A stretch of 64,000 nucleotides of DNA from Desulfuromonas sp. TF (GCF_000472285.1 NZ_KI421421.1:689182-753181), one strand, 5' to 3'; shown: positions 21,706 through 29,469, counted from the first letter of the stretch. Numbers and translations: made by a program. The notes: generated by a model not told the origin, from the letters alone.

Positions 21706-22728
21706 ATGGACGAATTGGTCAAGCATGGCAATAGAGAGGAGGGTCGTAAAACTCCGGTTCAGGGGGCCGGCGGCCCAAAGCTGCTCGACCGCCTGAGGGA
21801 GTCGTTGCGCACCCGACACTACAGCCGCAGGACCGAGGAGGCCTACTCCCACTGGGTCAAGCGGTTCATTTACTTCCATGGCGTGCGTCACCCGAAGGAA
21901 ATGGCGGAGCCGGAGATCAACGCGTTTCTGACCCACCTGGCGGTAAAGGGACAAGTCAGCGCCTCGACCCAGAACCAAGCGCTATGCGCTTTGCTGTACC
22001 TTTACAAATACGTTATCGGCAGGGAAGTCGGAGAGTTTGGAGATGTCGTTCGCGCTAGAAAGCCGAAGCGGTTGCCAGTCGTTTTGACACGTGAAGAGAT
22101 TAAAGTCGTCCTCGGACATCTAGCGGGTGACAAGTGGCTCATGGCCAGTTTGATGTACGGGACCGGATTGCGATTGATGGAGTGCCTGCGGTTGAGAGTG
22201 CAGGATATCGATTTTCGACAGAGCGAGATCACCATCCGGGATGGTAAAGGTGGCAAGGACCGACGGACGATGTTGCCCCAAACTTTATCGGCACCGGTTC
22301 AGGCTCACCTTCTCAAGGTGAAAAAAACGCATGAACAGGATTTATCCCATGGCTGGGGACAGGCAAGCATGCCCGAGGCGTTAGGGCGAAAATACCCTAA
22401 TGCCTCTACAGAGTGGCGCTGGCAGTGGGTATTCCCTCAGGAAAATCGATGGAAAAACCTGAAAACTGGAGAAGAGGGCCGACACCATGCTGATGAATCC
22501 ATTTTGCAGAAGGCATTCAAAAGGGCGGTAAACCAAGCGGGCCTCGTCAAGAGAGCCAGTTGCCATACACTGCGGCATTCATTTGCTACACATCTGCTGG
22601 AAAATGGGCATGATATCCGAACTGTTCAGGAACTGCTTGGACACAAGGATGTTCGAACAACTATGATTTACACTCATGTGCTCAATCGGGGAGGACAGGG
22701 AGTGCCCAGCCCGATCGACTCTCTATAG
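21706..22728 (+). CDS. intI: Integron integrase IntI
   Basis: A tyrosine recombinase of 340 residues that inserts and excises gene cassettes at attI and attC sites. Catalytic residues are visible: Arg156 (GTGLRLMECLRLR), His287 and Arg290 (HTLRHSFATHLL), His313 (LLGHKDVRTT) and Tyr322 (MIYTHV). The segment at about 222-244 (EALGRKYPNAS, then WQWVFPQ) is the extra patch found only in integron integrases and needed for folded attC recognition, so this is not an ordinary XerC/D. No disruption is seen. Unusually, the gene points towards the cassettes, with attI beyond its 3' end. Confidence 0.96.
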   Translation: MDELVKHGNREEGRKTPVQGAGGPKLLDRLRESLRTRHYSRRTEEAYSHWVKRFIYFHGVRHPKEMAEPEINAFLTHLAVKGQVSASTQNQALCALLYLYKYVIGREVGEFGDVVRARKPKRLPVVLTREEIKVVLGHLAGDKWLMASLMYGTGLRLMECLRLRVQDIDFRQSEITIRDGKGGKDRRTMLPQTLSAPVQAHLLKVKKTHEQDLSHGWGQASMPEALGRKYPNASTEWRWQWVFPQENRWKNLKTGEEGRHHADESILQKAFKRAVNQAGLVKRASCHTLRHSFATHLLENGHDIRTVQELLGHKDVRTTMIYTHVLNRGGQGVPSPIDSL

Positions 22729-22749
22729 AGCAACGTAACGAGATTTATT

Positions 22750-22884
22750 TGGAAACCGGATAAAATTCCGGTCCACTTGTAAATAGCCGAAAATCGATAT
22801 ATTTTTAATTTTCTGAATGAATTTTATCCGGAAGGAAAATTGAATTTCGGATCTATCTGGAAACCATATAAACAATAGTTAGCT
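22750..22884 (+). other. Candidate attI site and first cassette junction
   Basis: The first cassette boundary is GTTAGCT (22878-22884), with the crossover expected between G22878 and T22879. Upstream are two direct repeats of TGGAAACC with similar 3' ends (22750-22764 and 22858-22872, 13 of 15 matching), and a perfect 13-bp inverted repeat CCGGATAAAATTC (22756-22768) / GAATTTTATCCGG (22819-22831). Known attI sites carry extra direct repeats for integrase binding; assigning that role here is inference. Confidence 0.6.
22777..22805 (+). promoter_or_regulatory. Candidate cassette promoter (Pc)
   Basis: TTGTAA (22777-22782), a 17-bp spacer and TATTTT (22800-22805) point into the cassette array from inside the attI region. 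Each hexamer matches consensus at four of six positions, so any activity would be modest. Read-through from intI is the alternative source of cassette expression. Confidence 0.35.
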
Positions 22885-22895
22885 GCTGAGGGAAG

Positions 22896-23447
22896 ATGAA
22901 AATACCCATTTCCCATTACTTGCGGTTCTGGATCATAAACTCAGCAATGGCCTTCGGTACTGGCTTTGTGATGGGTATGATGTTCGATCGGTTTTTATTT
23001 TTTCTACTCCCGCCTATCACATTCCCCTTCGTATTTGCTCTCATTTACCAGTTCTTCGTTTTGTCCTACTTCTTTGGGGGCCGCAGGGGGGCATTCGAGT
23101 ATTCATACCTTGAAAGATCCGCCGAAAGGGACCCAGCCTTAAGGGCAGACTTCAAGGAGGTTAAAAATGAATACAAACTTGGGGATCCAAAAACAGCTAA
23201 TTTGAAGCTAAATGAGATCACAGAGAAAGCCCCGAACCACTTCGTAGCACGCTTCAAGTATGCCATTTCGTGTGAGAAGCTTGGACAAACCCAAGAGGCA
23301 ATTGTCTCCTATGAAGCGGCAGCTGACCTCTCGGAAGTTGATTCAAAGATTCTGCACGAGTATGTCCTTACGCAGATCGACCGCGTCAGAAGAAAAGGGC
23401 CGTCAACCAAAACGACAGCACCTGGTTTGCAGTATGTGATCTATTGA
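22896..23447 (+). CDS. Cassette 1: membrane protein with TPR-like C-terminal half
   Basis: A 183-residue protein I do not recognise. Two hydrophobic segments lie at about residues 10-28 and 34-58 (FLFFLLPPITFPFVFALIYQ). A soluble half follows with helical repeats spaced like a TPR pair (ALRADFKEVKNEYKLGD, then FKYAISCEKLGQTQEAIVSY). The gene starts 17 bp after the cassette boundary and ends nine bases before its attC, the compact layout of an integron cassette. The DNA is more AT-rich than the neighbouring operon, consistent with foreign origin. Confidence 0.85.
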   Translation: MKIPISHYLRFWIINSAMAFGTGFVMGMMFDRFLFFLLPPITFPFVFALIYQFFVLSYFFGGRRGAFEYSYLERSAERDPALRADFKEVKNEYKLGDPKTANLKLNEITEKAPNHFVARFKYAISCEKLGQTQEAIVSYEAAADLSEVDSKILHEYVLTQIDRVRRKGPSTKTTAPGLQYVIY

Positions 23448-23455
23448 CCAAGCGC

Positions 23456-23558
23456 AGCTAACCCTCGCATGCAGCGGGCGGCGTGACAGCAGTGGTCCTC
23501 GAAAAATTTCTACATGACTGAAGGGTCGCTAGCCGCCGCTGATGCAAATCCGTTAAAC
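23456..23558 (+). other. attC site of cassette 1
   Basis: R'' box AGCTAAC (23456-23462) is the exact complement of this cassette's own left end GTTAGCT (22878-22884). The R' box is GTTAAAC (23552-23558). Between them GCATGCAGCGGGCGGCG pairs imperfectly with GCCGCCGCTGATGC, giving the folded hairpin that IntI recognises. The site is 103 bp long; cassette 1 spans 22879-23552. Confidence 0.88.
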
Positions 23559-23567
23559 GGAGGGAAA

Positions 23568-24155
23568 ATGTCACAGCTCCTAGCTGCGGTCGTAGGCGGA
23601 TTTTTAGCTGCAGGGACGGGTTGGTTCCTACAGTGGCGGCTTGAGGCGTCGCGGCTCAAACTAACCAAATCGCTGCTAGTCACCGGCATAGTCGACGACC
23701 TCAAATCGTCGGTAAGTTTGTACGAGCGCCTAATCGATGAATGGGAGAAAAGTGGGACCATTTGGTTCACTACCCTAAACGAATTACGCGAATCGCGGCA
23801 GATCTATCTCAAGAACCGCGACTGGTTGGTTTTAGTCAAAGCCGAGGATCTTCGGCAGCGGGTTTTCAAGTATTACCACCGAAGCTCAGATCACATAAAT
23901 CTTCTTGAAAATCAGCAAAGTCGTAAGTACGTGATCCAGCAAAAGCTGAATGAGATCATTCGCGATATCAAGCTGCGGCAGGAAGGGGTCACTCATAAGC
24001 AGGCTCTCGAGCAGGCGGTCAATGCAATGCAAGCTGAAGACCAGGAGCTGGTCGGAATAAATGAGTTAATCCCTCAAAATATTCAGAAGGTGCGTGACTA
24101 TAGAGATGAGGCTAAGGAATTGGTCACGGCCCTTCAGAAGGAACGTTCCGTTTAA
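23568..24155 (+). CDS. Cassette 2: N-terminally anchored coiled-coil protein
   Basis: A 195-residue protein of unknown function. The start is the ATG at 23568, after GGAGGG; a longer frame from 23514 would begin inside the preceding attC. One hydrophobic segment near residues 4-21 (LLAAVVGGFLAAGTGWFL) suggests a membrane anchor. The rest is charged and largely helical, with likely coiled coils at about 95-190. The stop codon lies inside the R'' box of its attC, so gene and recombination site overlap. Confidence 0.85.
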   Translation: MSQLLAAVVGGFLAAGTGWFLQWRLEASRLKLTKSLLVTGIVDDLKSSVSLYERLIDEWEKSGTIWFTTLNELRESRQIYLKNRDWLVLVKAEDLRQRVFKYYHRSSDHINLLENQQSRKYVIQQKLNEIIRDIKLRQEGVTHKQALEQAVNAMQAEDQELVGINELIPQNIQKVRDYRDEAKELVTALQKERSV

Positions 24156-24221
24156 CAAGTCGCTCCATCCGACCGCAAAACCGCTGCGCGCTTTTGCGAC
24201 GGCTGAGCTTTATCGTTAGGT
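24150..24221 (+). other. attC site of cassette 2
   Basis: R'' box GTTTAAC (24150-24156) is the exact complement of the left end GTTAAAC of the same cassette. The R' box is GTTAGGT (24215-24221). The 72-bp site folds with GACCGCAAAACCGC opposite GCGCGCTTTTGCGACGG. Cassette 2 spans 23553-24215. This is the most compact attC of the array. Confidence 0.9.
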
Positions 24222-24228
24222 AATTACA

Positions 24229-24555
24229 TTGAATAATAAGCCAACTACAATCATCATTATCAATATTGTACTATTCCTGCTTTACTTGAAATTTGGAACA
24301 ATGGCATTTTGGGTCATTGCAGCGTTGGGAGTTTCATCCATCATCTTTATAGTATTTGTAACGCTAATTTTGCAGGTATTTTTCCACGAATTTTATGAAA
24401 TAAAATTTTGCCATGTCATAACAAAAATAACGGGAACAAGTTTTGACATGCCAATTTTGACAGAAAACCAAAGAAAAAAATGTAAGAAAGGCATTTTTCT
24501 CATAGTTATAATTATCTTCGCATTGATTTTTATATATATTCCAAGGTTTATATAG
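24229..24555 (+). CDS. Cassette 3: small polytopic membrane protein
   Basis: A 108-residue, strongly hydrophobic protein I do not recognise. Three likely membrane helices lie at about residues 6-22, 27-50 and 88-106, with a short basic loop (ENQRKKCKKG) before the last. The start appears to be TTG (24229). The AGGT of the R' box (24218-24221), seven bases upstream, may serve as a weak ribosome site at the cassette boundary. The DNA is very AT-rich compared with the host genes. Confidence 0.8.
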   Translation: MNNKPTTIIIINIVLFLLYLKFGTMAFWVIAALGVSSIIFIVFVTLILQVFFHEFYEIKFCHVITKITGTSFDMPILTENQRKKCKKGIFLIVIIIFALIFIYIPRFI

Positions 24556-24571
24556 CAGAAATATAATCATT

Positions 24572-24677
24572 ACCTAACCATGTAATCAAGCGGACGGTTG
24601 GGGCATGAGCAATAATTTTGAATAGTTCGGTGGTGTTCGTAAGGTCGCGTCGCCGCCGCTTATCTCCACCGTTAGCA
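24572..24677 (+). other. attC site of cassette 3
   Basis: R'' box ACCTAAC (24572-24578) complements the cassette's left end GTTAGGT. The R' box is GTTAGCA (24671-24677). AAGCGGACGG pairs with the CGCCGCCGCTT segment near the right end. Cassette 3 spans 24216-24671. The site shares TCGCGTCGCC-CCGCTTATC with the next attC, so the two look related. Confidence 0.88.
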
Positions 24678-24686
24678 AGTCGAATT

Positions 24687-25028
24687 ATGAAAGCAATAAA
24701 ATTCATATCAATATTCACCTGCGGGTTCTTACTGGGGGCCTTTGTCGTCTTCAAACTTTTGGCGATAAAAGACGTAGACATAACTTCCCTTCCCTACATG
24801 AATGAAACGGTAATCCTTGAAGAAGGTGTCCGCGTCGAACAGAACGGCAATGCCATTCAACTGCCAAAAGGCATTGAGATGAATTTAGTCTATCGCATGC
24901 CTGAAGGGTTGGAATTTTACAGCATACCGATTCATTTCGATTATTCGAATGAACCAAATATCGACTACGTTTCAAAGAAAGAACACAAGACAAGTTATTT
25001 CTACGGACCAAAAGAAATTGAAAAATAA
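24687..25028 (+). CDS. Cassette 4: exported or anchored small protein
   Basis: A 113-residue protein of unknown function. I start it at the ATG at 24687, 16 bp inside the cassette; an upstream in-frame start at 24618 would lie within the previous attC. The N-terminus (MKAIKFISIFTCGFLLGAFVVFKLLAI) is a signal or anchor helix. The remaining 80 or so residues look periplasmic, rich in beta-prone segments and aromatics. It ends seven bases before its attC. Confidence 0.82.
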   Translation: MKAIKFISIFTCGFLLGAFVVFKLLAIKDVDITSLPYMNETVILEEGVRVEQNGNAIQLPKGIEMNLVYRMPEGLEFYSIPIHFDYSNEPNIDYVSKKEHKTSYFYGPKEIEK

Positions 25029-25035
25029 GAGGCCT

Positions 25036-25152
25036 TGCTAACAAGCAAATCAAGCGGATGGAAAATAGCTGGGTGCTTCTCGAAAAGCAAAATCAAATTG
25101 CGGTAGTAGGCCGAACTTTCGCGTCGCCACCGCTTATCGCGAACCGTTAGGC
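25036..25152 (+). other. attC site of cassette 4
   Basis: R'' box TGCTAAC (25036-25042) complements the left end GTTAGCA of the same cassette. The R' box is GTTAGGC (25146-25152). AAGCGGATGG pairs with CCACCGCTT near the right end. Cassette 4 spans 24672-25146, and the site is 117 bp long. Confidence 0.88.
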
Positions 25153-25206
25153 GTCGAAAAGATAATACGGTCATCATTAACGACTCAGTCGAAAGGGAAT
25201 TATGAC

Positions 25207-25572
25207 ATGGCAAAGTTCTTAATTTTAACAGTGTCAATTATCATAATGTCCGCATGCTCACCGACACCCAAGGCGATGAGACTTGACGCACCAGTTTCTG
25301 TTTATACAAGCAATAAAGAACCAAAAGACATTGCTATTTGTATAACTGAAAAATGGGAGAATACTCGGGTTATTGGCGGTAGCCTAGACGTCGATTTTCA
25401 CCCAACAGAAAACGGATACTGCATTACCCAAAAAATATCCGGGAAATTATATTATTTGGCAGACATCGAAAATTCTCAAAATGGTAGTTTAACAAAACTA
25501 TATAAATGGAACATGGTTATGTCCATCGGCGAAAATACTTCTATTGTCGGTGTCGCAGAGTGCCAACTTTAA
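25207..25572 (+). CDS. Cassette 5: putative lipoprotein
   Basis: A 121-residue protein with a lipoprotein signal peptide: a hydrophobic stretch ending in SIIIMSAC puts the lipid-modified cysteine at about residue 17. The mature part is small, beta-rich and contains further cysteines (AICITEKW, GYCITQK, AECQL). I recognise no family. It starts at the ATG at 25207, with AAGGG upstream. It begins about 60 bp after the cassette boundary, a longer lead than in the other cassettes, and ends ten bases before an R''-type box. Confidence 0.82.
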   Translation: MAKFLILTVSIIIMSACSPTPKAMRLDAPVSVYTSNKEPKDIAICITEKWENTRVIGGSLDVDFHPTENGYCITQKISGKLYYLADIENSQNGSLTKLYKWNMVMSIGENTSIVGVAECQL

Positions 25573-25582
25573 TAAGAAAAAC

Positions 25583-25854
25583 GCCTAACACTTATCAAGG
25601 GGTAGACTCCACCGCGCACGAGAAAGAATAACTCCTTCCGCTCTTTGACAAGCGACTGAATCCTCGAAAGACCTGCCGATTCCGACTTGGGATTTTTTCC
25701 TGGTTGCAGACGAATTCTGCACCAAACACTTATCGAGGCTCTTTTGTGCGGGGCTCTTTCGAGTCCTCCCGCCGCCTGGAATCACGCGCGTGCCCTTATG
25801 TCGGCCCAGTCAAAAGGTCGGGGTGCGAGAGACTTCCTCGCCCTGCAGTTAGGT
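25583..25854 (+). other. Decayed attC of cassette 5 / end of the array
   Basis: GCCTAAC (25583-25589) is an intact R'' box complementary to this cassette's left end GTTAGGC. No matching R' box lies within the usual 60-150 bp. The next GTTRRRY match is GTTAGGT (25848-25854). AACACTTATC-AGG occurs twice (25588 and 25725, one mismatch), and ACCAAAC just before the second copy could be a worn R'' box. The stretch may therefore hold a truncated attC or an open-frame-less remnant cassette. Confidence 0.45.
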
Positions 25855-26070
25855 GCACTTTCTGTCGACCTCTCAACTTCCGTACCCGTAGAGATACCGT
25901 CGATCTGGGGGAAGCGGTCCATGATGGGCAACAGTGTATCCGCCAAGTTCTGCGATGATAATGGGGTTAAGAGGCTTCAGTTAACAGGGGCGGAAGCCTG
26001 GTAAATGGCACCCCCTGTTATATCCTCTAAGAGTAAGGTGGCGACCTGAACCCAGCAGGGAGAGTCAACG
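25855..26070. other. Intergenic stretch without a recognisable gene
   Basis: No convincing gene is seen between the decayed array end and the gene at 26071. TAACAGGGG (25982-25990) and CCCCTGTTA (26012-26020) form a 9-bp inverted repeat that overlaps a second possible stem (AGGCTTC / GAAGCCT). Neither is followed by a T-run. GGGAG before 26071 is the ribosome site of the next gene. Confidence 0.5.
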
Positions 26071-26559
26071 ATGAAGAAACAGCTTATCTTTGTCACGATT
26101 GTTGTGTTTTCAGTTGTCGGTGTAATTTCCGAGAGTCCGGCGTTTGCCGCGGAAAAGGACATAGAAGGAGTGCGTGCAGCGGCAGAGCAATTCTACTCTG
26201 CTCTCAATGTGATGTTTACCGGTGAATTGCTGCCAATGAAAGAGGTATGGTCGCATAAGGATGATGTGACTTATATGGGCCCTGGAGGTGGCTTTCGTCT
26301 CGGCTGGAAGGACGTATTGGCCGACTGGGAGACACAAGCAGACTTGAAACTTGGTGGCAAGGTAGAGCCAAAGGACATGCGGATCACGGTGGGGCGTGAC
26401 CTTGCGATTGTCAGCAACTATGAGATAGGTCACAACGTGACGGCAGATGGAAAGGTTCAGAAAGTTACTATTCGCGCGACAAATCTTTTTCGTAACGAGA
26501 ATGGGAAATGGAAAATGATCGGCCATCACACGGATATACTTCCCTTTCTGCAGGAGTGA
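26071..26559 (+). CDS. Secreted NTF2-like (SnoaL/DUF4440-type) protein
   Basis: A 162-residue protein with a Sec signal peptide (cleavage likely after SPAFA, near residue 27). The mature part shows the pattern of the NTF2-like superfamily: an N-terminal helix (GVRAAAEQFYSALN), a substrate-pocket segment (WSHKDDVTYMGPGGGFRLGWKDVLADW), and late strands (VTIRATNLFRNENGKWKMIGHHTD). Members are diverse, so no reaction can be assigned. It stands alone after the integron, with GC content nearer to the host genes. Confidence 0.8.
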   Translation: MKKQLIFVTIVVFSVVGVISESPAFAAEKDIEGVRAAAEQFYSALNVMFTGELLPMKEVWSHKDDVTYMGPGGGFRLGWKDVLADWETQADLKLGGKVEPKDMRITVGRDLAIVSNYEIGHNVTADGKVQKVTIRATNLFRNENGKWKMIGHHTDILPFLQE

Positions 26560-26606
26560 CCGCTGTGCCGGAAACTGGTTAACAAATCGCCAAACCGGAG
26601 AAGAAA

Positions 26607-26993
26607 ATGACCATAAGGATCGTGAGATTGGGTGCTCCCAGGGAAGAAGGCGAAGGGCTGCGGATAGGAACGGTGAGACGGCCTCCCCGTGGAGTGAGAA
26701 AGGAAGACTACTCCGCAAAGGACATCTATGACGTCTGGTTTCCGAATCTGTCTCCCAGCGAGGCCTTGGTGAAGGAAGCTCAGGCGGCCGGTGATGAGAC
26801 GTCATGGAAAGCATTCCAAAGGAAGTTCCTGGCGGAGCTGAAGGCTCCGGGGACGAGCAGGGACCTGGATTTGCTGGCGGCCCTGTCTCATCAGACAAAT
26901 ATGTCGATAGGCTGCTATTGCGAGGATGAGTCCCGTTGCCATCGGTCAATGTTGAGAGAGCTTCTCGTTCAGAGAGGAGCTGACGTCAAATAA
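26607..26993 (+). CDS. DUF488 family protein (YeaO-like)
   Basis: A 128-residue cytoplasmic protein. The C-terminal signature GCYCEDESRCHRSML matches the Cys-x-CHR motif of DUF488, and the central YDVWFPNLSPSEALVKEAQ matches the 'W-P-LAPS-L' region of YeaO-type members. The biochemical role of the family is not established. It follows the NTF2-like gene by about 47 bp and may be co-transcribed. Confidence 0.8.
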   Translation: MTIRIVRLGAPREEGEGLRIGTVRRPPRGVRKEDYSAKDIYDVWFPNLSPSEALVKEAQAAGDETSWKAFQRKFLAELKAPGTSRDLDLLAALSHQTNMSIGCYCEDESRCHRSMLRELLVQRGADVK

Positions 26994-27069
26994 GGATTGC
27001 TCAGTTATCACCCTAGGCGTTGGTGCGCAGTCGCTGTTCCAGGCGCTCAACGCGAAGGTCGTAGAATTA

Positions 27070-27177
27070 ATGAGTCGAATACGAACGTCCATGCCGTCAC
27101 CCACTCCGCTCATGGCCATCCCCTGGCTTCTGGTCTACTCCGCCGTCCTCATCTGGTCCGCTATCGGACCGAAAGCA
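27070..27177 (+). pseudogene. Truncated 5' fragment of a DUF2238 gene
   Basis: The frame reads MSRIRTSMPSPTPLMAIPWL, continuing VYSAVLIWSAIGPK. It is clearly homologous to the first 35 or so residues of the intact DUF2238 protein encoded at 28742 (MVLPWLLIYFAVLLWSAIGPK). Homology stops after GPK, and the aldehyde dehydrogenase gene begins 47 bp later. It looks like the remnant of a second copy cut by rearrangement. Confidence 0.7.
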
Positions 27178-27223
27178 TTCCACAGACCCTGCTTAGTACA
27201 TATTCATCGCCATGGAGGTGCCG

Positions 27224-28642
27224 ATGCAGAATCGCGACAAGTTGTACATTAACGGCCAATGGGTTGAATCCACGGGGAAGGATTTCATCGACGTCGTCAA
27301 TGCGTCGACAGAGGAGGTGATGGGGCGCATCCCCGCGGGCACGTCGGAGGATGTGGACGCCGCCGTGGCTGCGGCGCGCAGCGCCTTCGAGGGGTGGGAG
27401 GCCACCCCGGTCGAGGAGCGGGCGGCGGCCCTCACAAGGCTGCACCGGGGGCTGACCGAGCGCGGAGAGGAGATTGCCGTCACCATCACCGGTGAGGTGG
27501 GCATGCCCCTGAAACTCTCCCGGCGGGTCCAGGCGGGGCTGCCGTCGGCGGTCATGGAGAGCTACGCCCGTCTCCTCAAAGATTTCTCCTTCGAGGAGCG
27601 CGTCGGCAACTCCCTAGTGGTGCGCGAGCCCGTCGGGGTCGTCGGGTGCATCACCCCCTGGAACTATCCCCTCAACCAGGTGGTGGCGAAGGTGGCCCCG
27701 GCCCTGGCCGCCGGCTGCACGGTGGTGCTCAAGCCGAGCGAGGTGGCCCCTCTCACGGCTTTTATCCTTGCCGAGATCGTCGACGGGGCCGGCCTGCCGC
27801 CCGGGGTCTTCAACCTGGTCACCGGCACCGGCCCGGTGGCGGGCGAGGCCCTGGCACGCCATCCCGAAGTGGACATGATCTCATTCACCGGTTCGACCCG
27901 GGCCGGCCGGAGAATCTCGGAACTGGCGGCCCCTACGGTGAAGCGACTGGCGCTGGAACTGGGGGGGAAGTCGGCCGCGGTCATTCTGGAGGACGCCGAC
28001 CTTGCGGCCGCGGTCAAGGGGACCGTGAACTCCTGCTTCCTCAACTCCGGACAGACCTGCTCGGCCCACACCCGGATGCTGGTCCCCGAAAGCCGCTACG
28101 AGGAGGCGGCCCGGCTGGCGGTGGAGACGGCCAGCTCCTTCACCCCGGGCGATCCCGGCGACGAGCGGACCCGCCTCGGGCCGCTGATCTCCGAGGTGCA
28201 GCGGGAGCGGGTACGGACCTACATCCGCCAGGGGACCGCGGAAGGGGCGGCGCTGCTCCTCGGCGGCCCCGAGCCCCCCGAGGGCCTGGAGAAGGGCTAC
28301 TATGTGCGGCCCACCGTGTTCGGCCGGGTCGCTCCCGGGATGACCATCGCCCGGGAGGAGATTTTCGGCCCGGTCCTTGTCATTCTCACCTATCGGGACG
28401 AGGACGAGGCGGTGCGCATCGCCAACGACACCACCTACGGACTGGCCGGGGCCGTCTGGTCAGGGGACGAGGAGAGGGCCATGCACGTGGCCAGAAGGTT
28501 GCGGGCGGGTCAGATCGACATCAACGGCGGCCGCTTCAACCTCCTGGCCCCCTTCGGCGGCTACAAGCAGTCGGGATACGGCCGGGAGATGGGCCGGTTC
28601 GGCCTCGAGGAATTTCTCGAGGTCAAGGCAATCCAGCAATAA
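27224..28642 (+). CDS. NAD(P)-dependent aldehyde dehydrogenase
   Basis: A 472-residue ALDH-superfamily enzyme that oxidises an aldehyde to its carboxylate. Visible signatures are [20 protein letters not shown] in the coenzyme fold, the general-base motif LELGGKSA, the nucleophile in [12 protein letters not shown], and the late [11 protein letters not shown] use the ATG at 27224, five bases after GGAGGTG; an ATG at 27212 is in frame but lies in that ribosome site. The substrate cannot be read from sequence. It lies between two copies of DUF2238 sequence. Confidence 0.93.
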   Translation: MQNRDKLYINGQWVESTGKDFIDVVNASTEEVMGRIPAGTSEDVDAAVAAARSAFEGWEATPVEERAAALTRLHRGLTERGEEIAVTITGEVGMPLKLSRRVQAGLPSAVMESYARLLKDFSFEERVGNSLVVREPVGVVGCITPWNYPLNQVVAKVAPALAAGCTVVLKPSEVAPLTAFILAEIVDGAGLPPGVFNLVTGTGPVAGEALARHPEVDMISFTGSTRAGRRISELAAPTVKRLALELGGKSAAVILEDADLAAAVKGTVNSCFLNSGQTCSAHTRMLVPESRYEEAARLAVETASSFTPGDPGDERTRLGPLISEVQRERVRTYIRQGTAEGAALLLGGPEPPEGLEKGYYVRPTVFGRVAPGMTIAREEIFGPVLVILTYRDEDEAVRIANDTTYGLAGAVWSGDEERAMHVARRLRAGQIDINGGRFNLLAPFGGYKQSGYGREMGRFGLEEFLEVKAIQQ

Positions 28643-28741
28643 ATTCGAGATCAAGATTCTGAAGGGTCTCAAAGACCGGATTTCGCGGCAGATAACCCAA
28701 GCAAAGGGGCGGGGAACATCATCCTCAATAGAATTAAGCCC

Positions 28742-29383
28742 ATGCAATCACGTCTCCCATCCATGGTCCTCCCGTGGCTCCTGATCTACTTCGCCGTCCT
28801 CCTCTGGTCCGCCATCGGGCCGAAGGACCGGTTCACCTGGTTCCTCGAGGTCCTGCCGGCGCTGATCGGCCTGGCGGTGCTGGCGGCGACCTGGAGGCGT
28901 TTTCGTCTGACCCCTCTGGCCTACCTGCTGATCCTGATCCACTGCCTGATCCTGATGGTGGGCGGACATTATACCTACGCCGAGGTCCCGCTGTTCGACT
29001 GGCTGCGAGATGCGGCGGGCGGGGCGCGGAACAACTACGACAAGCTCGGGCATTTCGCCCAGGGATTCGTTCCGGCCATGATCGCCAGGGAGCTTCTGCT
29101 GCGGCTGGAGGTGGTGAAGGGTAGGAGATGGATGAACTTTCTCGTGGCCTGCATCTGCCTCGCCCTGAGCGCCTTCTATGAGCTTATCGAGTGGTGGGTG
29201 GCACTGGCGTCAGGAGAGGGGGCGGAGGCCTTCCTGGGAACGCAGGGCTATATCTGGGACACCCAGTCCGACATGGCCCTCGCCCTGGCCGGGGCGATCC
29301 TGGCGCTGGCGCTGTTGAGTAGGCTGCATGACCGGCAGCTGGCACCCCTGCCCACTCCGTCCCGTCCTCATTTCAATCCTTGA
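28742..29383 (+). CDS. DUF2238 (YjdF-type) membrane protein
   Basis: A 213-residue polytopic inner-membrane protein with about five or six hydrophobic segments. The family signature region is GHYTYAEVPLFDWLRD, NNYDKLGHFAQGFVPAM, the long SAFYELIEWWVAL helix, and GYIWDTQSDM. Its function is unknown. The N-terminal 35 residues match the truncated copy at 27070. Confidence 0.85.
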   Translation: MQSRLPSMVLPWLLIYFAVLLWSAIGPKDRFTWFLEVLPALIGLAVLAATWRRFRLTPLAYLLILIHCLILMVGGHYTYAEVPLFDWLRDAAGGARNNYDKLGHFAQGFVPAMIARELLLRLEVVKGRRWMNFLVACICLALSAFYELIEWWVALASGEGAEAFLGTQGYIWDTQSDMALALAGAILALALLSRLHDRQLAPLPTPSRPHFNP

Positions 29384-29469
29384 TCCGTCCCTGCAAAGCC
29401 GTCATACTGCGAGATAAAACGGAGACCATAATAAGATCGAGCGGACCTTAACGAAGAGGTGCAGCTACT

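Noticed and set aside
22729..25854. Reading the repeat-spaced small genes as a CRISPR array or prophage remnant
   Set aside because: The spacing units are imperfect palindromes with R''/R' boxes and hold whole genes; no short regular spacers or phage genes are present.
25687..26004. 105-codon frame at the end of the integron
   Set aside because: It crosses the decayed attC region, lacks a ribosome site and domain, and overlaps another frame of similar quality; treated as intergenic.
27646..28662. 338-codon plus-strand frame inside the aldehyde dehydrogenase gene
   Set aside because: Out of frame with a full-length ALDH that has all motifs; the alternative translation is Gly/Arg-rich and meaningless.
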